Of a stretch of 64,000 nucleotides of DNA, positions 1 through 9,096 are shown in pieces (position 1 is the stretch's first letter; each line of letters opens with the position of its first letter). Origin of the DNA: Stenotrophomonas maltophilia (GTDB taxonomy: Bacteria > Pseudomonadota > Gammaproteobacteria > Xanthomonadales > Xanthomonadaceae); assembly GCF_025642255.1 (NCBI RefSeq), contig NZ_CP106759.1, forward strand, positions 3,623,501 to 3,687,500. Reading direction: 5' to 3'. The notes beneath the pieces were generated by a model. The model had not been told where the DNA came from, made no database searches, and was given only the letters and a program-made list of their open reading frames with translations. A program made the position numbers and the translations under genes.

Positions 1-69
1 CAGCACAGCCACGGCGCCTGCGATGTACAGGGTCTTCGCTGGAATCGTCATGCCGCCATCGTCTGCCAT
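1..69 (-). CDS. N-terminal fragment of an unidentified protein (truncated by window edge)
   Basis: Only the first 23 codons are visible, reading leftwards off the window. An ATG at 69 is preceded by a good GGAGG ribosome-binding site at 76-80. The peptide begins MADDGGM and then runs into a short hydrophobic stretch (YIAGAVAVL), so it may be a small membrane or secreted protein. Too little is present to name a family. The 183 bases up to the DoxX gene would hold its promoter; I see no other feature there. Confidence 0.5.
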   Translation of the reverse strand, partial: MADDGGMTIPAKTLYIAGAVAVL

Positions 70-252
70 CCTATGCCTCCTTCGTCTCCGGACCCGCGCA
101 GGGTAGCGTGAAACGCGCCGTATGACCCCACCCCGCAGCCCTGTGCGCGGAATGCTCTCAACGCGGGCTTCACCGGCTCTGGAGTCCGATCGGCCCATCT
201 CCTGTGCCCTCGCGCACGGCCACCCTGCCTGTCTCCGCCTGAGGATATCGAC

Positions 253-645
253 GTGAACCACTCATCGCCTCCCCTTGCCATCCTCGTTGCACGCGTACTG
301 CTGATGCTGCTGTTCCTGGTCTCCGGCCTTGGCAAACTCGGCAACCTGGCCGGCACACAGAGCTACATGGAGACGATGGGCGTGCCCGGCATCCTGCTGT
401 GGCCAACCATCGCGTTCGAGATCATTACCGGCCTGTGCATCCTGCTGGGCTTCCAGACCCGTCTGGTCGCCGCGGTCCTGGCCGCCTTCAGCCTGGTGAC
501 CGCCTTCATCTTCCATCACCAGTTCAACGATCCCACCCAGCAGATCATGTTCCTGAAGAACATGGGCATCGCCGGTGGCTTCATTCTGCTGGCCTGCACC
601 GGCGCCGGCCGCTACAGCATCGATGGTCGCCGGCGTCGCGGATGA
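253..645 (+). CDS. DoxX family membrane protein
   Basis: A 130-residue integral membrane protein with about four hydrophobic segments. The first helix ends in the SGLGKL stretch typical of DoxX/TQO-small-subunit-like proteins, and a FHHQF segment lies near residues 92-96. DoxX proteins are often linked to redox or thiol stress, but their substrates are mostly unknown, so no specific reaction is claimed. The start is a GTG with a GAGGA ribosome-binding site about seven bases upstream. It is a stand-alone gene. Family is fairly sure, function is not. Confidence 0.8.
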   Translation: MNHSSPPLAILVARVLLMLLFLVSGLGKLGNLAGTQSYMETMGVPGILLWPTIAFEIITGLCILLGFQTRLVAAVLAAFSLVTAFIFHHQFNDPTQQIMFLKNMGIAGGFILLACTGAGRYSIDGRRRRG

Positions 646-823
646 GGGCAGCCTCGTCCATCTGAGGCTGACGGGGGTGGCGGCGTGTCGTTTTTCACCG
701 CTCCCCCGCCTTCGCGATCTGCGCCGGCGCCCGACACCGCGCCAGTTGCGGGCCCCTGCCTTGCCTGCATCGGCGGGCCTGTGATTACGTGGTGCTCCAG
801 ATCGGCAACGCGCAAGGTCCTGC

Positions 824-1441
824 ATGAGCGACACGGTGGATACCTTCTGCCCCTGGATCATCGGCCGTCCCTGCCTGCCGGTCGGCGAATGGGCGGACTG
901 GTCACAGGTGCTGGTGGCAGTGGTGATCGGCTTCGCTGCCATCTATGTGCCCTGGCAGATGTCCCGCGCGCAGACCCAGCGCCGCATCACCACCTCGCTG
1001 ACACTGTGCGGCATCACCCTCTTCCAGTTCCTGCAGGCGGCGAAGCTGGCCACGGATCGATCCGGCGACACACAGCTGTATCGCTACCACCGCACCTGCG
1101 GCATGGACATGCTCAACTCGCTGCGTCAGATTCCAACGCACGAGCTGATCGACTGGGATGTGATCCACGCACGTATCCATCTGGAGATGCGCTGCGTGCA
1201 GCTGATCGAGTACGCCGACAACTGGCATATCGAGCAGGAGGGCTTCGCGCGCCTGCCCGACAGTACGCTGGAGGAGCTGGCGCACCGCATCGGCCTGCTC
1301 CATGCAAGCCTGGATGAGGTGCGCGGCCTGCTGTTGCGCAGGCGGATGTTCTGGCCATGGCTCTCGCGCCGGGTCGTTGCCTTCGAGCGGCTGCCGACAG
1401 CGCCCGGGCCGGTCAGCCGGAGCGCATCAGCGATCCAATAG
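824..1441 (+). CDS. Hypothetical protein with one N-terminal membrane segment
   Basis: A 205-residue protein I do not recognise. Residues about 28-45 form one hydrophobic segment (VLVAVVIGFAAIYVP), followed by a mostly helical soluble part with several Cys, His and Tyr residues. This suggests a membrane-anchored cytoplasmic domain. An AAGG lies about ten bases before the ATG. It stands alone between DoxX and the convergent SDR gene, with a 178-base non-coding gap upstream in which I see nothing clear. The C-terminal 20 residues are Pro/Ser/Ala-rich and probably disordered. Confidence 0.6.
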   Translation: MSDTVDTFCPWIIGRPCLPVGEWADWSQVLVAVVIGFAAIYVPWQMSRAQTQRRITTSLTLCGITLFQFLQAAKLATDRSGDTQLYRYHRTCGMDMLNSLRQIPTHELIDWDVIHARIHLEMRCVQLIEYADNWHIEQEGFARLPDSTLEELAHRIGLLHASLDEVRGLLLRRRMFWPWLSRRVVAFERLPTAPGPVSRSASAIQ

Positions 1442-1466
1442 GGGTGGCCGACGCCAAGCCCGTTGA

Positions 1467-2249
1467 TCACACGGTGGGGACCGTACCCCCATCGATCCGA
1501 TACTCCGTCCCTGCGATCGACGCGGAGCGCGGGGAGGCCAGGAAAGCGATCAGGTCGGCCACCTCCTGTGGCTTGGCAGGTCGACCCACCGGAATCCCGC
1601 CCAGCCAATCCATCACGATCTTCCTGCCACCTTCGTAATCCGTTCCGGCCTCTGCGGCCATCCTCGCCGCGAACGCCACGGACGCCTCGGTCTCGATCCA
1701 GCCCGGCGCAACGCTCAGTACGCGCACTCCCTTAGGTGTCACCTCTCTGGCAAGCGACTTGCTGTACGTGGTGAGAGCGCCCTTTGCCGCAGCGTACGCA
1801 GTGGTGGACTCCGGCAGCGGCAGCACGCGCTGGATCGAGCTGACATGGATCACCACACCCGAACCCTGGTGCAGCATCGCAGGCAGCAGTGCACGGTCCA
1901 GGCGCACCGCGGACATGAGATTCAGGTTCAGCTCGGCGAACCAGTGCGCATCGCTAATGGCAGCGAAGCCACCACCGGGCGTGTTCGAGCCTCCGAGCAC
2001 ATTGATCACGATGTCCACACCTCCCCACTGCCGGAGGACGGCCTGCGCAAGGTGATCCGTGCCTTCCGCGGTCGACAGGTCGGCAGCGACGTAGGTGACG
2101 CCCTCGCGCGTCTGGGTGGGAACGGTACGCGCGGACGTCGTCACGCGCGCTCCGGCCTCCGCCAGGGTTTTCACAACGGCAGCCCCCAGTCCCAGCGTTC
2201 CTCCTGTGACCACTGCCCTCAGGTCCTTCAGTTGAAGGTCGAAGTTCAT
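1467..2249 (-). CDS. SDR family NAD(P)-dependent oxidoreductase
   Basis: A 260-residue classical short-chain dehydrogenase/reductase. The Rossmann glycine motif is TGGTLGLG near residues 15-22. The usual NNAG appears as NVLGG, which is atypical. The catalytic Ser lies in HVSSIQ, and the Tyr/Lys pair is in YAAAK. A C-terminal IDGGTVP segment is typical. The gene overlaps the preceding NTF2-like gene by four bases (ATGA), so the two form an operon divergent from a LysR regulator, a common arrangement for small detoxification or catabolic units. The substrate cannot be told from sequence. Confidence 0.87.
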   Translation of the reverse strand: MNFDLQLKDLRAVVTGGTLGLGAAVVKTLAEAGARVTTSARTVPTQTREGVTYVAADLSTAEGTDHLAQAVLRQWGGVDIVINVLGGSNTPGGGFAAISDAHWFAELNLNLMSAVRLDRALLPAMLHQGSGVVIHVSSIQRVLPLPESTTAYAAAKGALTTYSKSLAREVTPKGVRVLSVAPGWIETEASVAFAARMAAEAGTDYEGGRKIVMDWLGGIPVGRPAKPQEVADLIAFLASPRSASIAGTEYRIDGGTVPTV

Positions 2250-2572
2250 GCCGTGATCTCCAGCGATGCGATCCGGCCACGCTCCAGTCGAAAGCGGTAC
2301 GTCAGAACCGTCGGGCTGCCGGGAAAGTCACCAGTGACGTCGGCCTGCACCCTGTGGATGTCGTCCTGCCGCTCGATGGCAAACGGCACACTCGTCGCGT
2401 GGTACCGGGCCGTTGCCTCGGCCATGAACGCCTTGATGGCATCGATGCCCACGTAGGTATGTCCGTCGTCCTTCATCACCGCGTGTGCCGTGAAGCACTG
2501 CGTCAAGGCGTCCGGGTTCTGCTCTGCCGCGAAGTACGCCGCAATGGGCTCGGGAAGGGTCAAGGCGCTCAC
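2246..2572 (-). CDS. NTF2-like / SnoaL-like family protein
   Basis: A 108-residue protein with the cone-shaped NTF2-like fold pattern: an N-terminal helix (IAAYFAAEQNPDAL), a TAHAVMKDDGHTYVGIDAIK segment, then beta strands ending in YRFRLERGRIASLEI. Such proteins act as small ligand-binding or isomerase/hydrolase-like domains and often sit next to an SDR. It is first in a two-gene operon, and its stop overlaps the SDR start. Transcription diverges from the LysR gene across a region of about 100 bases, where an operator would be expected. Family confident, activity unknown. Confidence 0.82.
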   Translation of the reverse strand: MSALTLPEPIAAYFAAEQNPDALTQCFTAHAVMKDDGHTYVGIDAIKAFMAEATARYHATSVPFAIERQDDIHRVQADVTGDFPGSPTVLTYRFRLERGRIASLEITA

Positions 2573-2671
2573 GTTTCTGTCTCCTCGGGTGGATGGCCCG
2601 TAGGATGCTCACCCAGGCTAATTTATTGAATATCCTAGAATCCGGATGGGCTCTTTAGAAACGAGTACATA

Positions 2672-3607
2672 ATGCGCGGATCCGACTTTGCTGAACTCAG
2701 GGCCTTTGTTGCCGTCGTGGAGCGTCAGAGTTTTGCGCGAGCCGCAGAGCATCTTGGCCTGTCGCCTTCGGCGCTGAGCCAGACGATCCGCCAGCTCGAA
2801 GGTCGCATCGGCGCCCGCCTTCTGAATCGCACCACGCGCAGCGTCGCACCCTCGGCAACGGGCGAACTGCTCTACAGGCGCATCGCCCCGCTGTTCCGGG
2901 AGATGGCTGCTGCAGTGGCGGATGCCGGTGAGGCGACGGGGCGGATGAGCGGCACGCTGCGCATCAACACGCTGGGCATCGCGGCAAGGACGGTCATCGC
3001 CCCACGGCTTGCGCGCTTCCATCGCGCGCATCCTGATGTCGTGCTCGACATCGTGGTCGACGATGCGCTGGCCGATATCGTCCGGGGCCGCTTTGATGCA
3101 GGCATCCGCGTCGGCGGCCAGCTGGAAAAGGACATGGTGGCCGTCCGCCTCACTCCCGACATGAAGATGATGGCGGTGGCATCGCCCGACTACCTCTCAC
3201 GTCGAGGCACCCCCACCTCGCCGGCCGAGCTGCACGAGCACGCGTGCATCAACTGGCGACTCGAGATGGATGGCAGGCACTATCGCTGGGAGTTCGAGAA
3301 GCAGGGGCATCGGCTCGATGTAGCCGTCGATGGCCCTGTCATCACCAATCACGCTGACGTCGGCATTGCTGCTGCGCTGGGTGGGCTCGGCATTGCCTAT
3401 CACTTCGAGCAGGACGGCGTAGGCGAACTGCTGGCCCAGGGGCGGCTGGTCAGGGTCCTGTCGGACTGGTCGATCTCACGCCCCGGGCTGTTCCTCTACT
3501 ACCCGAGCCGGCAGCATCGACCCGCCCTGCTGGGCGCCTTCATCGACTGTCTTCTGGATCAAGGGCCATTCGATGAAGGGAAGCAGACAGAGGTGCGGTT
3601 GCGCTGA
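2672..3607 (+). CDS. LysR family transcriptional regulator
   Basis: A 311-residue LTTR. The N-terminal winged HTH covers about residues 1-60 (LRAFVAVVERQSFARAAEHL, then LSPSALSQTIRQLE). A periplasmic-binding-like effector domain follows from about residue 90, with the region near 240 (ITNHADVGIAAALGGLGIAY) typical of the CrgA/DsdC-like subfamily. It lies divergent from the NTF2/SDR pair and is probably its regulator, acting from the AT-richer stretch at 2617-2660. The co-inducer is unknown. No strong ribosome-binding site precedes the ATG. Confidence 0.92.
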   Translation: MRGSDFAELRAFVAVVERQSFARAAEHLGLSPSALSQTIRQLEGRIGARLLNRTTRSVAPSATGELLYRRIAPLFREMAAAVADAGEATGRMSGTLRINTLGIAARTVIAPRLARFHRAHPDVVLDIVVDDALADIVRGRFDAGIRVGGQLEKDMVAVRLTPDMKMMAVASPDYLSRRGTPTSPAELHEHACINWRLEMDGRHYRWEFEKQGHRLDVAVDGPVITNHADVGIAAALGGLGIAYHFEQDGVGELLAQGRLVRVLSDWSISRPGLFLYYPSRQHRPALLGAFIDCLLDQGPFDEGKQTEVRLR

Positions 3608-3753
3608 GGATGGGGTGGGCCCACCCGCAAACGAACTGAAACGGTTCTGGATATCCGATCCACGTCGAGGCGACGGTCCGCTTCGCGCTGCAGGATCGGC
3701 CATGACGGGATCCGGCCGCCGCGCACGATGACGCACGCCCGGCGGCCTTCGCT

Positions 3754-4473
3754 TCAGGCCTTCGATGACGCCGGGGATTTCCGGCGACGCGCCTTGGGCA
3801 CCATCTTCGTCGGTGGCGGGAGGCGTTCCACCTTGCCGGGGCGCACCGCATTTTCGTCGCCATGCAGCGTCAGCAGCGACTCCATGAGATGCTCATCGCT
3901 GCTGGAGCAGACCCCAAGCAGCACCACCTCGTCACAGCCCTCGGCCGCGATGTAGGCGTGGCCCATGTTGGAATCGATGTAGACCGACTGCCCGGCCTCG
4001 AGCACGACCGGATCGTAGAATTCGGTATGCACTTCCATGCGGCCTTCGAGTACGTGGATGTACTCCTCGCCGGAGTGGTGTACCAGGGCACCGAATTCCT
4101 CGATGGTTTTCGCCCGCACACGGGTCAGTACCGGGATCATGCGCTTGCGGCGCAGCTCCGGGCAGAGATAGAAATAGTCATAGTTTGGCGTGGTGACCCG
4201 GATCGCGTCCTCAATGCGGCCGATGCTGCGGCGCGCGGTCACCGACGGCTCTACGGCATCGGCATCCTCGGCGAACAGCTCGGACATCCGCAACTGCAGC
4301 CGCTGCGCGAGCTGCAGGAGCTTGTCATAGCTGAGGGTCAGGCGATCGTGCTCGACCTTGGACAAGGTGGACAGCGGAATGCCGGAGTGTTCGCTCATCT
4401 GCTTGAGCGTCCAACCCTTGCGAGCGCGCAGCGACCGCAGCAGTCCGCCAATGGTGGGGTGTTGTGACGTCAT
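3754..4473 (-). CDS. XRE family regulator with C-terminal cupin sensor domain
   Basis: A 239-residue regulator. Residues about 8-65 form an XRE/Cro helix-turn-helix (WTLKQMSEHSGIPLSTLSKVE). Residues about 110-190 form a cupin with possible metal or ligand positions at H132/H133, E136, H140 and H172. The C-terminal 25 residues are basic. XRE-cupin proteins commonly sense small amino-acid-like or polyamine ligands. The gene is divergent from the serine-hydrolase operon starting at 4719, and an identical dyad element lies before that operon and before the TonB receptor operon. I infer it controls both. An LTTR (DgcR) plays this role in the marine D-Glu pathway, so this would be a different regulator type. 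Confidence 0.9.
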   Translation of the reverse strand: MTSQHPTIGGLLRSLRARKGWTLKQMSEHSGIPLSTLSKVEHDRLTLSYDKLLQLAQRLQLRMSELFAEDADAVEPSVTARRSIGRIEDAIRVTTPNYDYFYLCPELRRKRMIPVLTRVRAKTIEEFGALVHHSGEEYIHVLEGRMEVHTEFYDPVVLEAGQSVYIDSNMGHAYIAAEGCDEVVLLGVCSSSDEHLMESLLTLHGDENAVRPGKVERLPPPTKMVPKARRRKSPASSKA

Positions 4474-4606
4474 TCTTGCGGTATCTCCTGGAACACCAGT
4501 ACTTCTGCTGGAACCTCCCAGCCCGGGCCATGATCACCCTCGGGGATGTCCTTTGGAAAGAGCAGTTCCCTGCCCAGGCACCCTGGCCCGGGACTTTCGG
4601 CACGGG

Positions 4607-4635
4607 TTGACAATTCTCTGATTAGGATCATTATC
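4607..4635 (+). promoter_or_regulatory. 29-bp conserved promoter/operator element, copy 1
   Basis: The element reads TTGACAATTCTC, one variable base (T here), then GATTAGGATCATTATC. The second half is an imperfect 16-bp dyad centred on GATC (12 of 16 positions symmetric), and the first six bases are a consensus -35 box. The same element occurs at 10833 with one difference. It lies between the XRE-cupin regulator and the serine hydrolase gene. I read it as a -35 box overlapped or followed by an operator. No convincing -10 box is seen at 17 bp. Confidence 0.6.
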
Positions 4636-4718
4636 GCCAAATCAGGATATATCCGCCACCGTGCGACGTGCCAGACGCACAGGAGGCCGTCCAGTCGCTT
4701 CAGTTCGGAGAGCGTTCG

Positions 4719-6752
4719 ATGCGTAAGATCCCTGTCCTCCTGTGCAGCGCGGTGCTGACCATGGTCGCTGCGCTGCCGCTGCAGGCCCAGCAGGCCATCG
4801 CTCCGCCCGTATCGGTGCCGCCGACAACGGCGCCCGTACCCACCGCGCCCTCCTTGCTGCCGGCCGCAGAGAACACGCCTTCCGCGCCGTCAGCAGGCGC
4901 GCCGGTACTGACCCGCGAAGACGCCGAGGCCTGGCTGGACGGCATCATGCCCTATGCACTGGCCAACGGCGACATCGCCGGCGCCGTCGTGGTGGTGGTG
5001 AAGGATGGGCGGATCCTGGTGCAGAAAGGCTACGGATACGCCGACCTGGAGAAGCGCGCACCGGTTGATCCGGAAAGCACGCTGTTCCGCCCCGGCTCTG
5101 TCTCCAAGCTGTTCACCTGGACGGCGGTGATGCAACTGGTCAGCCAGGGCAAGCTGGACCTGGACGCCGACATCAACACCTATCTTGATTTCAAGATACC
5201 GCAGCGTGACGGCAAGCCCATCACGCTGCGGCACGTGATGACCCATACCACCGGAATGGAAGAGCAGATCCGCGGGCTGATCACCTCCCGCCTGGACGAG
5301 GTGGTACCGCTCGGTGATGCACTCAAGAACTGGACACCCGAGCGCATCTACGCACCGGGCACCACACCGGCCTATTCGAACTACGCCACGGCACTGGCCG
5401 GCTACATCGTCGAGCGCGCCTCGGGCCAGCCGTTCTACGACTACATCGACGCGCAGATCTTCAAACCGCTGGGCATGAAACACTCCAGTTTCCGCCAGCC
5501 ATTGCCGGCAACGCTGCTGTCCGGCATGTCCAAGGGATATGAGCGCGCATCGTCCGGCGAGGCCAAGGAGTATGAATTCATCAGCCTGGCGCCCGCCGGC
5601 AGCCTGGCCGCCACGGGATCGGACATGGGCCGTTTCATGATCGCCCACCTGCAGGACGGTGCTTTTGGTGATGCGCGCATCCTCGATGCCGCCACTGCAC
5701 AGCAGATGCACTCCACCGGTCAGGCGTCGATCGGACCGCTGAACCGGATGATGCTGGGTTTCTACGAGACCTCGGTCAATGGCCACCGTGCCATTTCGCA
5801 TGGTGGCGATACCCAGTGGTTCCATAGTGACCTGCAGCTGTTCCTGGACGATGGCATCGGCCTGTTCGTGTCGATGAACAGCGCCGGGCGCGACGGGGCA
5901 ACCGGACACATCCGCACTGCGCTGTCGCGCGGCTTCGCCGACCGTTACCTGCCCGGCAAGCCGGCCGCACCACAGGGCGTGTCGAAGGAGGAGGCCCTCC
6001 TGCACGCTTCACAGATGGCAGGCACGTACGTAAGCAGCCGCCGTGCGGACAGCAGCTTCGTGTCGCTTTCCAATCTTCTGGGACCAGTAAAGGTCATCGC
6101 CAACGACGATGGCTCCCTTACCGTGAGCGCGGCGATCGGCTACGGTGGCGCGCCGAAGAAGTGGCGCGAGATCGCACCATACGTCTGGCAGGACACCACC
6201 AGCACCGATCGCCTGGCGGCAGACGTGGTGGAAGGAAAGGTCACGCGCTTCACCCTGGAACCGTACGCACCGATCATGGTTTTCCAGCGCCTGTCGAGCT
6301 GGCACGCCGCCTACCTGCCGCTGCTGATCGCCAGCCTGATCGTCGTGCTGCTGACCGTGGTCGCCTGGCCGGTGTCGGCACTGGTCCGTCGTTATTATGG
6401 CGTGCCCTACCGGCTGAGCGGCGTGGACGCACGCGCCCATCGCCTGGTGCGGATCGGTGCGCTGCTCTCGCTGCTGGCCACGAGCGCCGCGCTGGCGCTC
6501 GTGGCGAGCATGCTGAGCGCCCTGGAAATGACCTCGCCAAGAAGCGACGTCATGATCAATGTGACGCGCCTGTTCGCCACCGTTGCCCTGCCCGTCGGCG
6601 CAGCGTTCGCGGTCTGGAATGCCTGGCATGTCCTGCGCAGTCAGCGCAGATGGTTGGCCAAGCTGTGGGCCGTGCTGCTGGCACTGGCCTGCCTGTTCCT
6701 GCTGTGGCTCGGCTTCGCGCAGCATGTCATCGGATTCGGCGCGAACTACTGA
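4719..6752 (+). CDS. Secreted/membrane serine hydrolase, beta-lactamase/DD-peptidase superfamily, with C-terminal membrane domain
   Basis: A 677-residue protein. A Sec signal peptide (cleavage likely after LQAQ, residue 24) is followed by a Pro/Ala-rich linker. The class C beta-lactamase/penicillin-binding fold has SVSK at 127-130 (nucleophile Ser127, Lys130), YSN at 219-221 and HGG at 361-363 in the KTG position. After about residue 540 come roughly four transmembrane segments, so the catalytic domain should face the periplasm while the protein is anchored in the inner membrane. The ATG at 4719 has GGAG nine bases upstream. It heads the island's first operon. Relatives include D-aminopeptidases, DD-carboxypeptidases and esterases; I infer a peptidase role from context only. 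Confidence 0.88.
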   Translation: MRKIPVLLCSAVLTMVAALPLQAQQAIAPPVSVPPTTAPVPTAPSLLPAAENTPSAPSAGAPVLTREDAEAWLDGIMPYALANGDIAGAVVVVVKDGRILVQKGYGYADLEKRAPVDPESTLFRPGSVSKLFTWTAVMQLVSQGKLDLDADINTYLDFKIPQRDGKPITLRHVMTHTTGMEEQIRGLITSRLDEVVPLGDALKNWTPERIYAPGTTPAYSNYATALAGYIVERASGQPFYDYIDAQIFKPLGMKHSSFRQPLPATLLSGMSKGYERASSGEAKEYEFISLAPAGSLAATGSDMGRFMIAHLQDGAFGDARILDAATAQQMHSTGQASIGPLNRMMLGFYETSVNGHRAISHGGDTQWFHSDLQLFLDDGIGLFVSMNSAGRDGATGHIRTALSRGFADRYLPGKPAAPQGVSKEEALLHASQMAGTYVSSRRADSSFVSLSNLLGPVKVIANDDGSLTVSAAIGYGGAPKKWREIAPYVWQDTTSTDRLAADVVEGKVTRFTLEPYAPIMVFQRLSSWHAAYLPLLIASLIVVLLTVVAWPVSALVRRYYGVPYRLSGVDARAHRLVRIGALLSLLATSAALALVASMLSALEMTSPRSDVMINVTRLFATVALPVGAAFAVWNAWHVLRSQRRWLAKLWAVLLALACLFLLWLGFAQHVIGFGANY

Positions 6753-6813
6753 TGCCACCGGCCGGCGGGGCCTCCGCCGGCCGCCCCCCTCCTTCCTTCT
6801 GCACGAGGCAGTG

Positions 6814-7815
6814 GTGGCCCTTCGACTTGAGCTGCACAACGAACCGTTGCCGATGTCGGCACCGTTCCGCATCGCCGGACATGTCTTCGAGGCAATGCCC
6901 GCCACCGTGGCGACCCTGTACGACGCGGACTTCATCGGCCGCGGCGAGGCTGCCGGCGTCTACTACAACGACGACCAGCCGGACACGATGAAAGCCACGC
7001 TGGAAGCACTGCGTCCACGCATCGAAGCCGGCATCGACCGCGATGTGCTGCGCCAGCTGCTGCCCGCAGGTGGCGCGCGCAATGCATTGGATGCCGCGCT
7101 GTGGGAACTGGAGGCACAGCGCAGCGGGCTGCCGGTATGGCAGCTGGCCGGCCTGGATGGTGTGCGCCCGCTGTTGACGACCTTCACGGTGGGCGCTGAT
7201 ACACCGGAGGTCATGGCCGAGCGCGCAGCCGCCTATGCGCAGGCACGCGCGCTGAAACTCAAACTGACAGGCGACCCCGAACTGGACACAGCTCGCGTGC
7301 GCGCCGTACGCGCACGCTGTCCGACGCCGTGGATCGGGGTGGACGCCAACCAGGGCTACACCGCGGCCACGCTGCCGTTGCTGCTGCCGGCACTGGTCCA
7401 GGCGCACATCTCGCTGCTGGAACAGCCCTGTCGGCGCGGGCACGAATCCGACCTGGACGGCATCGAACGCCCACTGCCCTTCGCCGCCGATGAAAGCATC
7501 CTTGACCTGGCCGAACTGGAAGCGTTGCACCATCGTTTCAACGTCATCAACATCAAACTCGACAAATGTGGCGGGCTGACCGAAGGCCTGATGATGGCCC
7601 GTCGCGCGCGTGAGCTGGGCAAGCAGGTGATGGTCGGGAACATGTGCGGGACCAGCCTCGCGGCGGCACCGGCCTTCGTGCTCGGGCAGTTCTGCGACAT
7701 CGTCGATCTGGACGGCCCCACCTTCCTGGTGAAGGATCGCACGCCTTCGGTACGTTACGTGGATGGTTTCATCGATTGCGGCGACGAGGTATGGGGGCCG
7801 CGGACCCACCCATGA
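6814..7815 (+). CDS. Enolase-superfamily dipeptide epimerase / N-acyl amino acid racemase-like (DgcA-like)
   Basis: About 333 residues, cytoplasmic. The muconate-lactonizing-type barrel carries the full acid/base and metal set: KxK at K148/K150, metal ligands D177 (in VDANQ), E203 (LLEQP) and D226 (ADES), and the opposite-face lysine at K248 or K251 (NIKLDK). The family includes L-Ala-D/L-Glu epimerase (peptidoglycan recycling) and DgcA, which racemises N-acetyl-D-Glu. A DgcN-like protein is encoded in the same island, which favours the second option, but sequence alone does not decide. The start is probably GTG 6814 (GTG 6811 also possible) behind GAGG. It overlaps the next gene by ATGA. Confidence 0.88.
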   Translation: MALRLELHNEPLPMSAPFRIAGHVFEAMPATVATLYDADFIGRGEAAGVYYNDDQPDTMKATLEALRPRIEAGIDRDVLRQLLPAGGARNALDAALWELEAQRSGLPVWQLAGLDGVRPLLTTFTVGADTPEVMAERAAAYAQARALKLKLTGDPELDTARVRAVRARCPTPWIGVDANQGYTAATLPLLLPALVQAHISLLEQPCRRGHESDLDGIERPLPFAADESILDLAELEALHHRFNVINIKLDKCGGLTEGLMMARRARELGKQVMVGNMCGTSLAAAPAFVLGQFCDIVDLDGPTFLVKDRTPSVRYVDGFIDCGDEVWGPRTHP

Positions 7816-9083
7816 GCATGCCGGCCGATCTCCATGGCAAGACCTGGTTCGGCCAGCCGCGCGGACTGACGATCCTGTTCCTGACCAACATGTGGGAGCT
7901 GTTCTCCTACTATGGCATGCGCACGATGCTGGTCTATTACATGACCAAGCAGCTGCTCTTCGCACAGGAAAAAGCATCTTTCGTCTACGGCCTGTACACG
8001 GCGATGGCGTACTTCACGCCGATCATCGGCGGGATCATCGCTGATCGTCATCTCGGCAAGCGCAACGCGGTCATCCTGGGCGGCAGCATCATGGCCTTCG
8101 GCCATTTCCTGATGGCGTTCGATTCAATGTTCTACCCCGCGCTGGCGACGATCGCGCTGGGTAATGGCCTGTTCCTGCCCAGTCTACCCAGCCAGATCAA
8201 CGACCTGTACGCCAGCGACGATCCCCGCCGTGGGCGGGCCTACAACGTCTATTATGTCGGCCTCAACATCGGTGGCCTGCTGGCCCCGCTGGTGTGCGGC
8301 ACCCTGGGCGAACTGTACGGTTGGCATTATGGCTTCGGCGCCGCCGGCATCGGCATGTTCATCGGGCTGCTGATCTACGTGGCCGGTCGCCGTTACCTGC
8401 CACCGGAGCCACCCCGCCGCACGCGGGTGATCACCGATGCCGGGCCCACCCGCAGCGACCCGCGGATCTGGTGGTTGCTGCTGGGCGTTGGACTGGCCGC
8501 GACGATTTTCCGTGGCGCCTACGAGCAGATCGGCAACACGCTGCCGTTGTGGATCGACAGCCGCGTTGACCGTGTGGTCGGAGGCTTCCTGGTACCGATG
8601 ACGTGGTTCCAGTCGCTCAATCCGCTGCTGGTGATCGCGATCACCCCCGTACTGCTGGCCCAGTGGCGACGTCGTGCAGACCAGGGCCGTGAATCCTCCC
8701 CGGCCCGTCGCATGGCCATCGGTGCCTTGATCGTCGCCGTCGCCTACGTGCTGCTTGCCGGGCTCGCTGCGGGTGCCGGCCAGATGCTGGTCAACGGACT
8801 CTGGCTGGTGGCCTTCTTCATGATCCTGACGCTGGGTGAGCTGTACATCCTGCCGACCGGGCTGGGGCTGTTCGCCCGGCTCGCGCCACCGCGCCTGGGC
8901 GCGACCACCGTTGCCTCCTGGTTCCTCGCCGTCTTCAGCGGCAGCCTGCTGGCGGGACTGGTGGGCACGCTGTGGTCGAGGACCAGCCACGCCGGCTTCT
9001 TCCTGCTGCTTGCCGGGCTGGCCGCGGTTGCCGCGCTGATCCTGTGGCGGCTGGATCGGCCGATACGTTCGTTGTCATCATGA
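7812..9083 (+). CDS. POT/PTR-family (peptide) MFS transporter with atypical signature
   Basis: About 423 residues with roughly 12 membrane segments. The first helix (MWELFSYYGMR, about residues 27-37) and the following GKRNAVILGGSIMAFGH segment are those of proton-coupled oligopeptide transporters. The family's ExxERF proton-coupling motif is altered: the first Glu is Asn26 and the Arg is Leu30, leaving only Glu29. It is translationally coupled to the epimerase gene (ATGA) and followed closely by the amidohydrolase. I infer uptake of a di-/tripeptide or N-acyl amino acid released in the periplasm. Confidence 0.85.
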   Translation: MSMPADLHGKTWFGQPRGLTILFLTNMWELFSYYGMRTMLVYYMTKQLLFAQEKASFVYGLYTAMAYFTPIIGGIIADRHLGKRNAVILGGSIMAFGHFLMAFDSMFYPALATIALGNGLFLPSLPSQINDLYASDDPRRGRAYNVYYVGLNIGGLLAPLVCGTLGELYGWHYGFGAAGIGMFIGLLIYVAGRRYLPPEPPRRTRVITDAGPTRSDPRIWWLLLGVGLAATIFRGAYEQIGNTLPLWIDSRVDRVVGGFLVPMTWFQSLNPLLVIAITPVLLAQWRRRADQGRESSPARRMAIGALIVAVAYVLLAGLAAGAGQMLVNGLWLVAFFMILTLGELYILPTGLGLFARLAPPRLGATTVASWFLAVFSGSLLAGLVGTLWSRTSHAGFFLLLAGLAAVAALILWRLDRPIRSLSS

Positions 9084-9096
9084 TGGAGAAAGCACC

